The notes: generated from the letters alone by a model not told the origin. A stretch of DNA of 64,000 nt from Liolophura sinensis (GCF_032854445.1 NC_088304.1:12907704-12971703); one strand, 5' to 3'; numbered from the stretch's first letter, positions 37,870 to 50,444 are shown. Made by a program: numbers and translations.

Positions 37870-38145
37870 ACATTTCGAAGCCTTTAAAAATGGTACTTGG
37901 TGCTGTCTCTCTTAGCGCTTAGCACTGAGAGTTTAGACCCAAGGGAACATGATTGGTTGGCTAATGTGGCTGAGTGGGATGTCATGTCTGGTGTCTTTGA
38001 AATGATACTTCAGTGGCAGCAGCACTGCCGGCATGGACTCACCCAGCGACAAGATGACACAGTATATGTGCACAACCCTAAGGAGTCCTCGTCGTTTTAT
38101 GACTGAAAAGTTTTTAAGTACGACATTAAATCCCAAGCATATATA
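37870..38145 (+). repeat. SINE-3, head-truncated
   Basis: Matches the body and end of the 55588 copy: aaaaatggtacttgg, gtgtcttt with gatacttcagtgg, and gtacgacattaaatcccaag. Confidence 0.75.
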
Positions 38146-38544
38146 CATGTATACTTTAACACTTTTAGATAGTATTTATGATATGATTACAATTTTAATT
38201 TCATTTTTAAAATCTTAACTCACGTCAGAAATGGCCAGATCCTTGATATCCCGTTAGTCTGAAAAACGAAAGTAAATCATTTCAAAGTAGACAGTGGTGT
38301 CCCCAAAAATAATATTTATGATTTTGTATAATCAGATGGTGCCCTTGATCCAGAACTGCATAAACCGTCTGCATGACGTCCTGTCCGCCAAGGCGAAGTC
38401 AGGCGAGAGCTTCAACATTCAACCGTAAGTGGTATTCCACGGGAACTCCTATGCTTTGCCGTGCTAGCCCATGCGCCTGATGGATGTTCCACGAAGATAA
38501 CTAGCTGATTGGTTGTTTGGGTGATTCATTGACTGATTGATTGG

Positions 38545-38745
38545 CGTTAAACACCCATTTTCAAAAAGTTTTAGTCATGTTGTGACGGCAGTGAGGTTTA
38601 TGGGTGAAGGAAACCGAAAGGGTCACAGTAACGTTCGCCCAGTACCATATAAACCCTTTAAAGCTGTTGCCAAAACAGCGAGAGGTAGATTTGAACACAC
38701 GACCTCATTCCCCCTTTTCGCTGAATGGTTCCCTTGCGACCTTTA
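38545..38745 (-). repeat. SINE-4 copy
   Basis: Reverse orientation: ggcgttaaacacccattttc, then ggtttatgggtgaaggaaac, then a B-box-like gatttgaacacacgacctca. In CYP-B intron 6. Confidence 0.65.
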
Positions 38746-39597
38746 GTTAGAAGGTTTTTGTTGTACCTGACAAGACTTTGTGGTTACCTTCACGTATAAT
38801 CCTAACAGCCATCATGAAAGAAAAATATTGTTAAGCACTACGTGAAAGATCAATCATACAAATAGCACTATCATTCCATCCTCCCCTCCCTCGTGATGGT
38901 TTTCCCGCAACAAAATACTAGAAAAGCTATTTCTGTTCGACTGTGGAAAATATACGTAGATATCAAATGTAAAGATTGAAAGACTGAATTGAAAGTGGTA
39001 TAGCGAAAAGCGAGTATGTTGCCAGCGTTAGAATTTGCGGGATAACAACGCCTCCCAAGCTACAATCCGAGGGGGAACTGCTTGAAGCCCGTGTACAAAG
39101 CGAGATGTTTCCCTTCATTCACAACTGATGTTGTATTTTTTTCTTTTTTTTTTTTTTTTTGTTTTTCGTTGAATTGATATTTTGTTACTGTCAAGGATTT
39201 TGGAAGCCCTATCCCTTGAAGTGATCAGTGCCACAGCATTCGCCATTGACGTGGACGCCCAGAACAAGAGAGACGAACTTTTCCTCACAAAGGCAAAGAA
39301 AATATTTGATCGCAATGTGTTTGCGGTGGCACCATTGTTTATTGGGAGTAAGTACACAGAAGATTAAATGTGCCTTCCTATCTGATCACCAGTATCATTC
39401 ACCAAACTTTTTATGGCAGCCAGGGGTAAAAAAAATCAGATTATACATTTTGCCAAAATAAAAACTGCTGTAAATATACATGTGATATTATATTCGATGT
39501 AACAATCATGATTTTAAATCGCAAATCGTGTATTAACGCGTTAATTAAGCATATATAACGTAAATCGTCAATTTGGCTTTATAAGATCAGTTAAAGT

Positions 39598-39750
39598 CCA
39601 ACTCTCCGGTCGTAAGTGGGGAGGTCTGCCAGTAACCTACTGATGATCGTGGGTTCCTCCGTCTTTGCTCGGTTTCCCCCAACCATAATGCTGAACGCCG
39701 TCCTTTAAGGGAAATATTTTTGAGTGCTGCATAAAACACCAAAGTAAATA
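39598..39750 (+). repeat. SINE-1, head-truncated
   Basis: From gtccaactctccggtcgtaa to aaaacaccaaagtaaataaa; many point changes. In CYP-B intron 7. Confidence 0.75.
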
Positions 39751-40104
39751 AATCAATAATAAATGAAAGATGCTACCATAGTTAACTGTCGTCATGTATT
39801 GCTGAAACATAGATGTCAGGGAAGACAAATATATATACATAATAGAGGATAAGTTTCTCATTTCATAAAAAAAAAATTCACGCATTGGTCATTTTCTCCT
39901 TTCAGTGCTTTTTCCGTTCACGATACCTTTCTTTGAGGCTATCGACTGGACCATCTCTGTCAAGGACTCCTCTAAATATTTGCAGGAAGTTTTGGCAAAC
40001 TCCATCAAGGAGAAAAAGGCAAATGCGTCGGTTGGTATTAAGCTAGTCCTGTTATTTTATCACGATCAGGCATGCTCAGCTGGAGATATTAATATATGTT
40101 GTAC

Positions 40105-40330
40105 GTTGAATGTGATGACAGCACAGCATTTTGAGTAATTCTAGAACAGTGACAGCACTGCATTTTTTAAAACTAATTCTGCTTAAGCCATGGTGCTAGC
40201 GGGGGAGGGGGTGTAACTTGCTGTTATTAAGGAGTTACGTGAACACTTAAAATGAAACCCTTTCTGAAGTAAATTGACAGGTGACCGTATTACGTGTAAT
40301 TATTTGCCAATTATCACACTGTTGTCGCCC
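40105..40330 (-). repeat. Repeat-5 copy
   Basis: Reverse orientation: agcattttgagtaattctag, taattctgcttaagccatgg, then a G-rich joint and caattatcacactgttgtcg. In CYP-B intron 8. Confidence 0.65.
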
Positions 40331-40721
40331 CAGTGCGGTGGGTCTGTTATTATACAGTTCATGCTGTAAGGGAAAACTCACCAAATTCATTACTGAATAC
40401 TTTTACTAACATACCTTGACGTTTCAAACTCACTGGATTGTCTTGTGTCTTGCTAGGAGACGCTTTCGACGAAATGTAGTTCTTGTGTTGACAGTTTGGG
40501 ACAACTTCTAAACCAGCATGGTACACGATTTGGATACCGATTTCGTATATGTTTTTCGTAGGGTCGCAAGGACTTGCTTCAGATCATGATAGACAATAGC
40601 GTGGACAACCTCAAAAGAGGCACAGGAAGAAGGCGACGTAAACATGGACGCGCTGAAATAGAAGACCTGAAAAGAAGTAAAAGTGAGTATAGAATGACCA
40701 TCCTTTTAGAAATCAGACAGC

Positions 40722-40845
40722 AAAGTGTGGATGGTCACAGGTTTCCTTCCGTTACTGCCTGGTTTCCTCCCACCATTATGCTTGCGGCCGTCGTATAAGT
40801 GAAATATTCTTGAGTACGGCGTAAAAAGCACTAATCAGTCAAATC
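40722..40845 (+). repeat. SINE-1 3' part right after CYP-B exon 9
   Basis: Starts about 40 bases beyond the exon 9 donor; ends gtaaaaagcactaatcagtc. Confidence 0.8.
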
Positions 40846-40849
40846 AAAA

Positions 40850-43440
40850 GAAATCAAGAATATCTGTATTCGATCCATAAGAAAGGCTGTCGAGAATAGA
40901 TCGAGCTTCCCCAGTTAAACTATGAAATCTCTTTATTTTAAAATGAATTAAAGAACCACCTCATGAATGACATGGATAACAGAGACTTTTAACAACCAAG
41001 TAAACCGTATTTTATATCACCAGCCACCCTTGTTTCTTGTCCTAACTACATATTTTTCGCATAATATTCCCGTGTCCGTGATATAACAATAATGATGTAC
41101 GATTTCAATATTGCACTGGTTTATAAACAGTCCGAAATTTTGATTGATCACCTGAAGTTTTATTGACAAGCTTATTCAATGAAGAAGTACATCTGCCCTG
41201 CCGGACTACTTTTATGGCGATTGTCTATTGCCGTGAAAAAGCCATGCTAGAGTTCACTTACCACACCGTGACTATGGTTTCTTGTCTTAGGCATAGACAA
41301 ATATTAGGAAAGGCTGTTTAAAGGAAGCAAAGCGCTCAACAATGTCAACATCCCTCAATATCACATTACTATGACGCGAAATTTACACTTCTTAAAGGTT
41401 AGTAAGACCAGCAAATAAATTTTGATGTGAATTTTAAATTTGAATATTTCGTTCAGCATGATTTTCGAAATCGCTGCTCCTCGCGCCCTGCACGTCATCG
41501 CGTGGCGTCAGTTGTCATAGAGATATGACCTTGATTTAGGTCACAATTTTGGAGCCAACTGTTTCGATTAATTAGCAGTCATGAACGCTGATATTTTCGA
41601 AAAAATGAAGTTCATCATCTTATCGCACACTGATGGACTGTGTTATATTTTCCGTTCACAGAAATCACTGATTTCCTCAATGTTTTTAAAAACTATATTA
41701 AGTGAAATGTGTCAGTCGGTCCTAAACGTTTGACATATATCGAAATCAGTACGCATCTCATTTACATACTCGTGAAAACAAACAAACGTTGCCTCTTTCA
41801 ACCACCTAAACCGTTCAAAAGAAATTATGAGATAGGTATGATATGCAATTCGTGACCCATTATTTCAAATGTATTTAACTCGTGATGTAATTTTCAATGA
41901 AAATATTGATATAATTGGTCACTCACTGCATATCCTCTCTGTATACACCTGTCTAGTTACGTTTTTAGATATATACAGCCATGAATGTACATATTTACAC
42001 TCAAAAGGATAAAAGAAGCCCACCCGGTTTTTATCCCACCCCACAGACACTCATCTATCACTCTACAACTGCCTATTGTTATCTTCATTATTATTATACC
42101 TCATAGGGTAATTTTCGGTTTCCATTCGTCGAGAGAAACAGGATGTACAACTATCACGCGCGCCAAGAAATGCAACGTCACGGTCACAAAGTGTTATCCC
42201 ACGTTCACGTAATATCCAGCGATGTTGTGCGTTTATTCCACAACAGTTAGCTCTCTTTGAGAGCTCTCTGGCGTCTGCTTGCTCGTAAAGTAATTAGCCC
42301 AATGATGGTTATAGCTCCCTTATTGACGTACATATTCGGCGAATTAAAGTACAACTCTTAAAAGGTACTGTCTTTTCGGTATAATAAAACAAATGGTGCG
42401 TACGGTGTCAGCTCTCGAAAAAAGTTACATTCAACTCGGGCCTATCCCTCGTTGAATATCACTTCTGTCGAGCTGACAATTCCTGATGTACCACCCCACA
42501 GCAGGCACTATTTGTATAATGTGTTTTAATTGTGATTGTGTATTCTGATTGATTATGGCTGGTGAATATACTATATGACAAACAACCCGTTTGTGGTGAC
42601 CATGAATGTAACAGAACATAGGCCTGTGTTGTTAAATGACTTTCACAAGACTACGGGCAATGGACCACTATGTATGGTTTGCAATGCATCTTGTCGCCAA
42701 TGTCTACACGTTCACAAGGGCATAAGATCTCGCTGAACGTGAACGATGAGAAGACGTTAATACTATCTGAGGCATCAGACAAAACTGTACCCAAAACTGT
42801 TTTCATCTCTATATTTAGAATTTTTGCAGCACCGTATGAAGCATGTAAAATAGGGTTACATACGGTGGTCTTTATGGACCATGTCGAGGTGATGTGACGT
42901 CATATTACTTCATGTCTTTCCATTATTTTGTCCACTAAAGATGGCTGAATTTTCAAATCACCTCGGATAATCCTGATAGTCCTAAGGAGGATCATCCTAA
43001 TCGGTTTTAATTTATTTTAATGGATTTCCACGCGCTCAAAATAATGTGTAAAAAATGTGCTCTGAAAGGTTCATTTTAAAAATATTTACTGTTCTTTAAA
43101 AGTACCATTTCTGGGTAATACAAAATTATGTAAAACAATAAACTGAAGTTTTTCCTGGACACATTTTTTTCATTACTTTTCATTTCAGATGCATTTTTTT
43201 TAACTTTATGGACACTTTGACGCATCTTTTTTGCAAAGTTCCTTGTTTGTTTGTTCGCTCAATGAAATCAGTGAAATTACAAAGTTCTTCTCAAATGTGG
43301 ACAAACAGCGATATAAATGGCGGTTGGTCGGTGAAATTTTTGACATCCTATCTTATGACATGAACCGTTCAGTTAATCAGTGGCCATGAGTGCGACATAG
43401 TGTACTCTTTTAGAGAGATACCGCAGCTATTTCAATTGTC
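40850..43440. other. CYP-B intron 9, mostly featureless
   Basis: The longest repeat-poor stretch within CYP-B. I see no SINE or exon. It contains a perfect ER6 half-site pair at 41526-41543. Confidence 0.5.
41526..41543. promoter_or_regulatory. Perfect ER6 nuclear-receptor-like element
   Basis: TGACCT, six bases (tgattt), AGGTCA: an exact everted repeat of the nuclear receptor half-site with spacing 6. In vertebrates ER6 sites in CYP3A promoters bind PXR/RXR or related receptors; a role here is inference. Confidence 0.35.
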
Positions 43441-43461
43441 TTTGTTTTCTATACTTCTCAG

Positions 43462-43618
43462 AGCTGACAGATGATGAGATCATGGCGCAGGCCGTCATCT
43501 TCTACTGGCTGGGTACAAGACCACTTCCTCTCTCATGTCCTTCCTGTCTTACAACCTAGCTGTGTACAGTGAATGTCAGGAGAAACTCATTCAGGAGATC
43601 GACGATACTTTGAAAGGG
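43462..43618 (+). pseudogene. CYP-B exon 10 with I-helix frameshift
   Basis: 157 bases against 158 in CYP-A. The first part reads LTDDEIMAQAVI in the expected frame; the rest (LLAGYKTT, then AVYSECQEKL) is in the next frame. The missing base lies at about 43499-43502. Confidence 0.85.
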
Positions 43619-43674
43619 GTAAGTGTTTGCGATTTGATGCATTTATTTACTCAGTATATAAAAATCTTTTTATA

Positions 43675-43775
43675 ATAATATAAAAGACTACAGTGTAGAG
43701 AGTAGTTCAGAACGATGACGACAATGTGATAGTTGGCAAACGGTCAGACGTATTACCGGTGAAATGTGATAATCA
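43675..43775 (+). repeat. Repeat-5 fragment
   Basis: Contains aaaagactacagtgtagaga and gtgatagttggcaaacggtc. Just after CYP-B exon 10. Confidence 0.6.
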
Positions 43776-44104
43776 ACATTCTTCTCAACACTATTGACAG
43801 TGGTCTCCTTTAAAACGATGGAATGAAGAATGATTTAATGAATGATTGATGATTTAATGAATGAATGATTAGGGTTTAACGCCATTTGGGCAATATTTCA
43901 GTCATAGCTTGACAAAGGTTATGAGTGTAATAAGAACGATTTATTGCCTTTCATAGTGTGAGTATAATAAATTCCGAACTAAACGAATTAAGACACCTTC
44001 AAAAACAGCTAATGCAGAACTCAATTTTCTTAAACCATATGAAATATAGTTCTTACACAATATCCTAACATATTTAAAACATTTATTTTCGATATGTATT
44101 CGCA

Positions 44105-44160
44105 CACGGGAAGGTCTCTCGGCAACCTGCGGATGATGGTCATGGGTTTCCCCTGGGCTC
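44105..44160 (+). repeat. SINE-1 internal fragment
   Basis: Only the gggaaggtctctcggcaacc to cccctgggct part is left. Confidence 0.6.
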
Positions 44161-44744
44161 ATATTTGTATTGATAAATGTCCGATTCGAATGATTTAATA
44201 TCTTTTGATTGCAGGAAACTCCAACCTATGCTACTGTAATGAATATGCCCTACTTGGATATGTGTGTGCAGGAAACCCAGCGATTGTATCCCGCCATAAC
44301 CGGGTAAACCTACAACCAGTGATAATTAGATTATTTGAAAATTTAACCTGCTAGTGTTTTAGACATTGTGCTAGATATCTTAACTAGAAGACAGCTAAGT
44401 ATGCATAACTCTCGTCTATGCAAATTTACAAATTACACCGATATATGTCCTATCTGGCAATGATAAGGAATCGTGTTTCAAAGATCTGGATTTTCATCTC
44501 AGCCTCTAACATTTAATGAACTCGTGGCTGCCAAGACATGCCATACATTTATCCAAATCCGTCCCTTACTATTTGCGTAAAGTTGTTGACAGTCAGATAG
44601 AAAGACAGACACATGCCTGCAGCAAAAACTTCTGTGGGGAGGTAATGATCTTTTTACAAGAAAACGCACTAGCTTTATACATTGCTTAATGAATAACACT
44701 GTTGACAACAGTCAGCATGGCATACACTTTATCTTTATTTTATA

Positions 44745-44935
44745 CCTTAGGCTGGCATGGCTTAGATTATACCTTTGGTATGGCATGGGCCTCATGGTAT
44801 ACCTTAGGTTTGGCATAGCCTTAGGTTTGGCATGGCCTTAGGTTATACCTTTGGTATGTCATGGCCTTAGGCTCTACCTTGGGTATGGCATGACCTCATG
44901 GTATACCTCAGGTCTGGCATAACTGAAGATTTAAA
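44745..44935. repeat. Imperfect tandem repeat
   Basis: Units around ggtatggcatggccttaggt and tatacctt of uneven length, in CYP-B intron 11. Confidence 0.85.
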
Positions 44936-45100
44936 ATGGTTTGATGTGGAAGTCTAACATGTGTACACTGATTCTTGAGTGTAGATCATTGTACCAACCA
45001 CAATTTGAGTTCTTTCTTGTTCGGAGATTGGCATTTTAAGCACTTGATATTCAGGACTTCAGTCTTAAGTACTTGATAAGGTACGAGCCCTGGGCCCATA

Positions 45101-45303
45101 TTTATTAAACGTCTTGAAACTTAAATCAAAAATTCAATCATAGCTGCAGTTAAAATGTTTTGCTGTAGAAAGTTTTAAAGCTGGTACACCGATTGTTTAC
45201 TGCTGACCAACGTGCCAATCACAATTTGACTTATTACCTGTTCTGAGTTGTATTTTTAAGCACTTACAATTTAGGATTTAAGTCTTAAGTTGCTTAATAA
45301 ATA
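45101..45303. mobile_element. MITE-like element related to the one at 19230
   Basis: Left end ttattaaacgtcttgaaact and right end agtcttaagttgcttaataa are inverted copies with a few mismatches. The inner cttaaatc motif is shared with the 19230 element. A partial relative seems to lie directly to its left (about 44935-45080). Confidence 0.6.
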
Positions 45304-46477
45304 CAAGCTCATTTATTATGGAATTGTCATACAAAGGGCTTCAGTACTTCCGAGTAGGAAGGGCTTAATATCACAGTTCACATCATATACCGATCATACA
45401 GCCAAGATGGTGTACTATCTGCGTGTGATGGGCGTAGGATCCGCGTGTGATGGGCGTAAGATCCGACCATCAACCGCGTAGGATTTTACGACATACACAT
45501 GAGACTTTGATCGACACCAAACTTGTTATAGAGCAGACGATGTTGTTCCGGCGTGATTACACGCACATAATCATAATAATACGCTGATCGAGTTTTGAGT
45601 GTTTTGTTTATAATCATAACAGAAATTATATATGGTGATTTAGGCAGCGCGAATGGCTAATTTGTAATTGTAGTACAGCTTTTGGCGAGAACTTACGTTG
45701 CTTCGGTTGCCCTTGAATGCGGTTGCGATTTTACATTTCTGCTGAAACTAATAACTTCGTCGAGAAATGGGAAGGCGGAACTCCAAAGTCATAAATTGGG
45801 CTAGCTCACCTTTTTACTGGCTTGAATGAGTGAAAGTTAGGCAAATGATAAACCATTCACTAATACTTCTCACGTCACCACACCTGCCTTACCAGGTAAG
45901 CTAACTGGAGATACATCGTGTCATGTTTACAGCTAACGTGTGGGCAAAAGCTGAAGTGCCATAAAACAGTCTAAACGTAACTACATGTACCGGTAGATCA
46001 AGACCCGCGTAAATTGCGACAAGGATAGTGCCAGTGTTCGAAAATGGGCCGCCCATCATGGCCGTTTGATCCACGTGGGATCGTCCCATATCCGATCAAG
46101 ATGCGCGTAGGAGCGGCAGATGATACGGGTTGAGTATATCGTTAGGATCGAGCAGTACTGTATTATAACTATACGTGTAGCTGTACAGTTAGACTACTGT
46201 TTAAGGTGTCCCAAGTGAGAGAAAACATTTGGACTGGAGAGACTGTACGATTTACCGTTGTTGTGTTTCAGGCTTCACCGAGTGGCCAAATCTTCCACAA
46301 TCATTAACGGTCATTACATCCCTAAAGGCATGACAGTGAAGCTGCTCGGGTACATCTTACAGCGAGACCCCCAGTACTGGCCCGACCCAGAGACATTTAA
46401 TCCTGAGCGGTGCGTGCAATGAAACTCACTTTGCCTACTTGGTGGCTTATTTCTCATTCACAATGCCTGGTTAAACT

Positions 46478-46912
46478 GTACTCAAAAATATAAGCGCACA
46501 AAGCAATTTTATATTGTTTTCTCTCAGTATTAAACAACGCGTTAACTCAACAATTAGGGTAAGTATTCATTATCAGTTGTGGCTTTATATCCACCAGATT
46601 TTCACATTTTAGGGCAATAACCCATGAGGTATGACAGTATGAAAACAGTGGGTAGTCACAGTTCACGCCCTTCGTGATGCTAACGGTGGACGCACTTGGT
46701 ATACTGAGTGTGGACTGTGATTACCGACCACTCTGTTTTCACGCTGCCGAAGCTCCTCGATTATTGCTCTAAAATGTGAAAATCTGGTGGATATTGAAGC
46801 CACTGTTGACAATGAATACTTACCTTAATTGTTCAATAAACACGTTATTTAATACTGAGAGAAAACGATATAACATTGCTTCGCGTGTTTATATTTTTGC
46901 TGAGTATTGTTT
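46478..46912. mobile_element. Long imperfect palindrome (foldback element)
   Basis: About 200 bases at the left (with ctctcagtattaaa, taagtattcatt, ccaccagattttcacatttt) return as the reverse complement at the right (aaaatgtgaaaatctggtgg, aatgaatacttacc, tttaatactgagag) around a short centre near 46690. No coding capacity. In CYP-B intron 12. Fits a foldback or MITE transposon. Confidence 0.8.
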
Positions 46913-47034
46913 GCATTTGAGACCACCAGTAATTTGGCACTGATACAATATTCCACATAACGCCAGATATATTGTATGTGAATGATATGATTCGTATAAA
47001 AGAATACAACATTGAATGAATACAACAAATCAAA

Positions 47035-47150
47035 GGCCGTGACAATAGTTGGCGAATGGTCACAGGAAACCGGTTAAACGTGGCTTATTGTCAATTTACC
47101 TCATTTGGATTTTTTTAACTGTTCATGTTAATGCTTCAATTCCAGTATAG
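47035..47150 (+). repeat. Repeat-5 fragment
   Basis: Contains gacaatagttggcgaatggt, accggttaaacg and aactgttcatgttaatgctt; ends under 100 bases before CYP-B exon 13. Confidence 0.6.
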
Positions 47151-47234
47151 TACATGTATCTATGTTTGTGTGTCCGACAAGAAAAGGGGCACGTTGCGCT
47201 CACGTTGTGTTCACGTTGTGATCGTAATCCACAG

Positions 47235-47397
47235 ATTTACGCCAGAAGAGAAGGCCAAGAGGAACCCTTACGTGTACTTCCCGTTTGGCCTGGGGCCCAG
47301 GAACTGTGTTGGCATGAGGCTGGCTCTGCTAGAGACCAAACTCTCTATCGTCTCAATTCTACAAAAATTCCGTCTGGTCCGTTGTCCAGAAACACAG
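47235..47397 (+). CDS. Heme-binding exon 13 of CYP-B
   Basis: Signature [10 protein letters not shown] complete, followed by MRLALLETK. Same length and phase as CYP-A exon 13. Intact in itself although the gene upstream is broken. Confidence 0.9.
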
Positions 47398-47424
47398 GTT
47401 AGGCGCAACAGCAAGTGTGACGAA

Positions 47425-47600
47425 GTGTTTTATTTATTTATTTATTTATTTATTCATTTATTTATTTGATCGGTGTTTACATCGTAATCAAGAATATTTC
47501 ACTTATTCGACAGCGGCCAGCATTATGGTTATAGGAAACTAGGTAGAGCCTGGGGGAAACCCACAACCATCCGTAACTTCCTAGCAAAACTTTTCACCCT
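47425..47600 (-). repeat. SINE-1, 3' part with long (TTTA)n
   Basis: Begins about 30 bases after CYP-B exon 13. Reverse orientation; head absent. Confidence 0.85.
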
Positions 47601-47609
47601 GGAGGTGAC

Positions 47610-47790
47610 AATAGTGTGATAGTTGGTAAACGGTCAACCGTTATAGGAGCCTTGTCGTTTTACATCGGTTAGTGTTTTACTCTAACTGTTCATGTAAATG
47701 CAATCCTAGCATCATGGTTTAAGCAGAATTAGATAAAAGAAAATGCAGTAATGTTACTGGCCAAGAATTACTAAAATGCTTCGTTGTCAT
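47610..47790 (+). repeat. Repeat-5 copy
   Basis: Contains gtgatagttggtaaacggtc, ctctaactgttcatgtaaat, gtttaagcagaattag and ttactaaaatgcttcgttgt. In CYP-B intron 13. Confidence 0.7.
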
Positions 47791-48384
47791 CACACGAAGT
47801 CATAAAAAGTTCTTTGAAGGATAGCAACCTAAGCTAAGATCCTATGTATTTTTAACAATTTGTGGATATATATGTGAAAACTTTTGTTTTGGCCACCTGG
47901 TTTTTCAAGGCTTTGTTTATGAAGCCTACATGTAAATGCACATTAATGTCTTAATGTCTGTATTAATGTTTGAACCCTTCTAACGTTTCAGGTCCCCATC
48001 AAATTCAGAGCCGTGGATCACTTAGAGGCTGAAAACGGAATCTGGGTCAAGGTGGAAACACGTGACCATTAACATCCGGGCATCCAGCGTTCGTCGCTGA
48101 AGGAAACCATAATAACCGAATGTGTATATATTTTTTTTAAAAAGGTCAAATGAGTAACAAACCATGTTCACTAAGACATTGAAGAATCATAACATGAATC
48201 ATATAAGATGAATCATTTACCTATCAAGGTTGTGGTAGACATGTATGTTATCCAGTTCATATATTCACCCGAACGAATTTCCTGTAACCTCAGTTTTCAC
48301 CTGTACGTGTACCAGTAGCCTAGACTTAATATACGATTATAGATCCTTGGTGACAGCAATACAGACTTTCGTGAACCCGTGACA

Positions 48385-48390
48385 AATAAA
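48385..48390 (+). promoter_or_regulatory. Possible polyadenylation signal of CYP-B
   Basis: AATAAA about 310 bases after the CYP-B stop codon. Confidence 0.4.
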
Positions 48391-48644
48391 TGTTGACCAA
48401 GAACAAAGACTGTGTTGAAGGAAAGTTATGGATCGAAAGACGCAGAATGTATGATGTCATTTTGTGACGTATTTGAAGATTTAACCACGCGAAGATTTCA
48501 CATTCGTCAGTCGTGTCTCTGACTTGGCGCTTAGTGGATATAGTGTCATATTTGGTGTCTTCTGATTTTACCTGCATGTCAATATATTATTTTAGATTCG
48601 TTTGTGTGTTGTCAGATTAATTGTTTGATTAATCTAACTGGTAA

Positions 48645-48700
48645 TCTCACTCGATAATATTTCACTTATACGACTGCGGCCGGCATTATGGTAGGAAGAA
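48645..48700 (-). repeat. SINE-1 fragment
   Basis: Keeps atatttcacttatacgactg and ggccggcattatggtagg. Confidence 0.6.
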
Positions 48701-49854
48701 ACTGTGCAGAGTATGGAGCAACGTTGCTACATTAAATGTAATGTTTCGCTCGGGCTCAAAAGATATGGTCAATCAGCATATTCTACCTACACACGCCGGC
48801 TCCAAAATGTGTAAAAACACACCATTTTCCGTTGGTACGCTGCTGTGCTTTGGGTCCACCTCTTCTCTTTACGATTTCAGAGAATAACAAAAAGAGTACA
48901 TCATTTGGGCCTATATACTAGTATGTGTTTTAGACCGACGATGGTGATAGTTCGCTGTTTGAAGTATAATTTACACCTTTTTTTGGTTGTACTCTTTAGA
49001 GTTGTACTTAAAACTGTTACTAAGATGCAAGGACAATCAAATCCGTTCTAGGGACATCATCAGACATGAATACATACATGCAGTGTTTATGCTAAGGGAA
49101 GTCGTTTTGAACAATTTGTATTGCTGTGTTTGTGACATTTATACTAATAGCTCGTCACTGTATACCAGGCACAGTTTGTGATCATTACATATCAAACCGC
49201 TTTCATTTAGTGATTAAGTGAAATATTATAAGTGATTTTTATGTCATCGTCGCATCGTTATCATGCGGACTTAATTTAATTTTAATTTCGAGTACTTTAT
49301 TCTCTCCAATATTTCAGAAACAAGATATTCGTTATGATTTCGTGCGTATTTATTATGCATGCCATAGCGCTGCTGGCGTTCTGAGTTTGTTATAAGGCCA
49401 AAAAAGTGATATGTGTCCATTTATTTTGGAATATGTAGACCTATCTCACTGGTTCTATTTAGATTGCAGATTGTCATTCCGTGCGTAGCACAATGATATT
49501 TCTATAGCTTATCCGTGTATCAGTAATTATGTTTAGCCTTGTTGGTCACTGATATGTTGTTTTATATTTTCGTATCTATCTTTTGTATCGTGAATATTGA
49601 TTTATCAAGCGTTTATAAAGCACTCATTTAGTATGTTTTTGTTCCATCAGTGTTTTCCGTATACATCGGCCATGGCAGAGGCTGGGGAAAAATCAACCAC
49701 ATCTCCACGGGTACCTGACAAACCTCTTCAAGAGATTGGAAGTTCTGAACCGATAGCTGGATTTGAACGCGCTGCTTTCTACATCCAGAGCTATTATTGT
49801 TCATATTGAAAATTAAATACTATATGGATGTATAGGCATGCTTAATATTTATAT

Positions 49855-49955
49855 ATTTGATTGGTGTTTTAAGCGTATTCAAGAGTATTTCAGTTATAAC
49901 ACGGCGGCCAGAATTATGGTGGGAGGAAACCGGGCAGAGCCCGGGGGGAAGTTAG
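49855..49955 (-). repeat. SINE-1 3' part
   Basis: Reverse orientation: tttgattggtgttttaagcg to ggaaaccgggcagagcccgg. Confidence 0.8.
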
Positions 49956-50444
49956 CTAATCCACTGCCTAAATGTTAATGAAAACCAATGTGCTCATGTA
50001 ACATTCAGAGCACGTGTAAAGGGGTTAATGTTTGTAGCTGTTTTATGAACTAAACGGTATTTTTTTTATTTGTCATGTGAAAAGTTGTATTTTCTGAGAA
50101 ACAGCTACACACACTTCTTTAGATAACAATTATTCCACAATATCGCCGACAATGCCAAACAATTCATCTATTTCATTGATGTTTACGCTGTACTCGACAG
50201 GATTTCAATGACATGTATTCCACAATGCGCTTCGCTTTGGCTCAGAGAGTTGAATCGCTAGCTCGCTGTGACTGACAGACCCTTGACAAATACGGTCACG
50301 TGTGCGAGTAGAGCTCGCGTTGGTTCGGCCGTGGCTTTAAGTCAGCAGGTTTGTCACCTGGGTCAATCCGATTTCCAAGCTTCACCCACAGGCCTGACCA
50401 CGACCATCCACACGTTACTGATAAACCTCCCATGCACGTGAATA

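Larger units (their letters stand above)
32965..48072 (+). pseudogene. Cytochrome P450, CYP3-like, frameshifted (CYP-B)
   Basis: Seen: 14 exons, 32965-33041, 34037-34130, 34347-34399, 35907-36003, 36617-36733, 38336-38424, 39196-39347, 39906-40030, 40562-40682, 43462-43618, 44215-44303, 46272-46409, 47235-47397, 47992-48072. Phases match CYP-A exon by exon, and exon lengths match except exon 9 (+3) and exon 10 (-1). Intact landmarks: N-terminal anchor, LPGPKPT, WKFVR, ETQR (ExxR), [14 protein letters not shown] (heme). Exon 10 lacks one base near 43500, which puts TAG (43557-43559) in frame, so translation would end after about 340 residues, before ExxR and the heme loop. After the frame change the I-helix reads AGYKTT, with Lys for the usual Glu/Asp. 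Several donors are off consensus (exon 8 GTTGGT, exon 13 GTTAGG). Either a young pseudogene or a sequence error in an active gene; the Lys favours the former. Confidence 0.88.
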
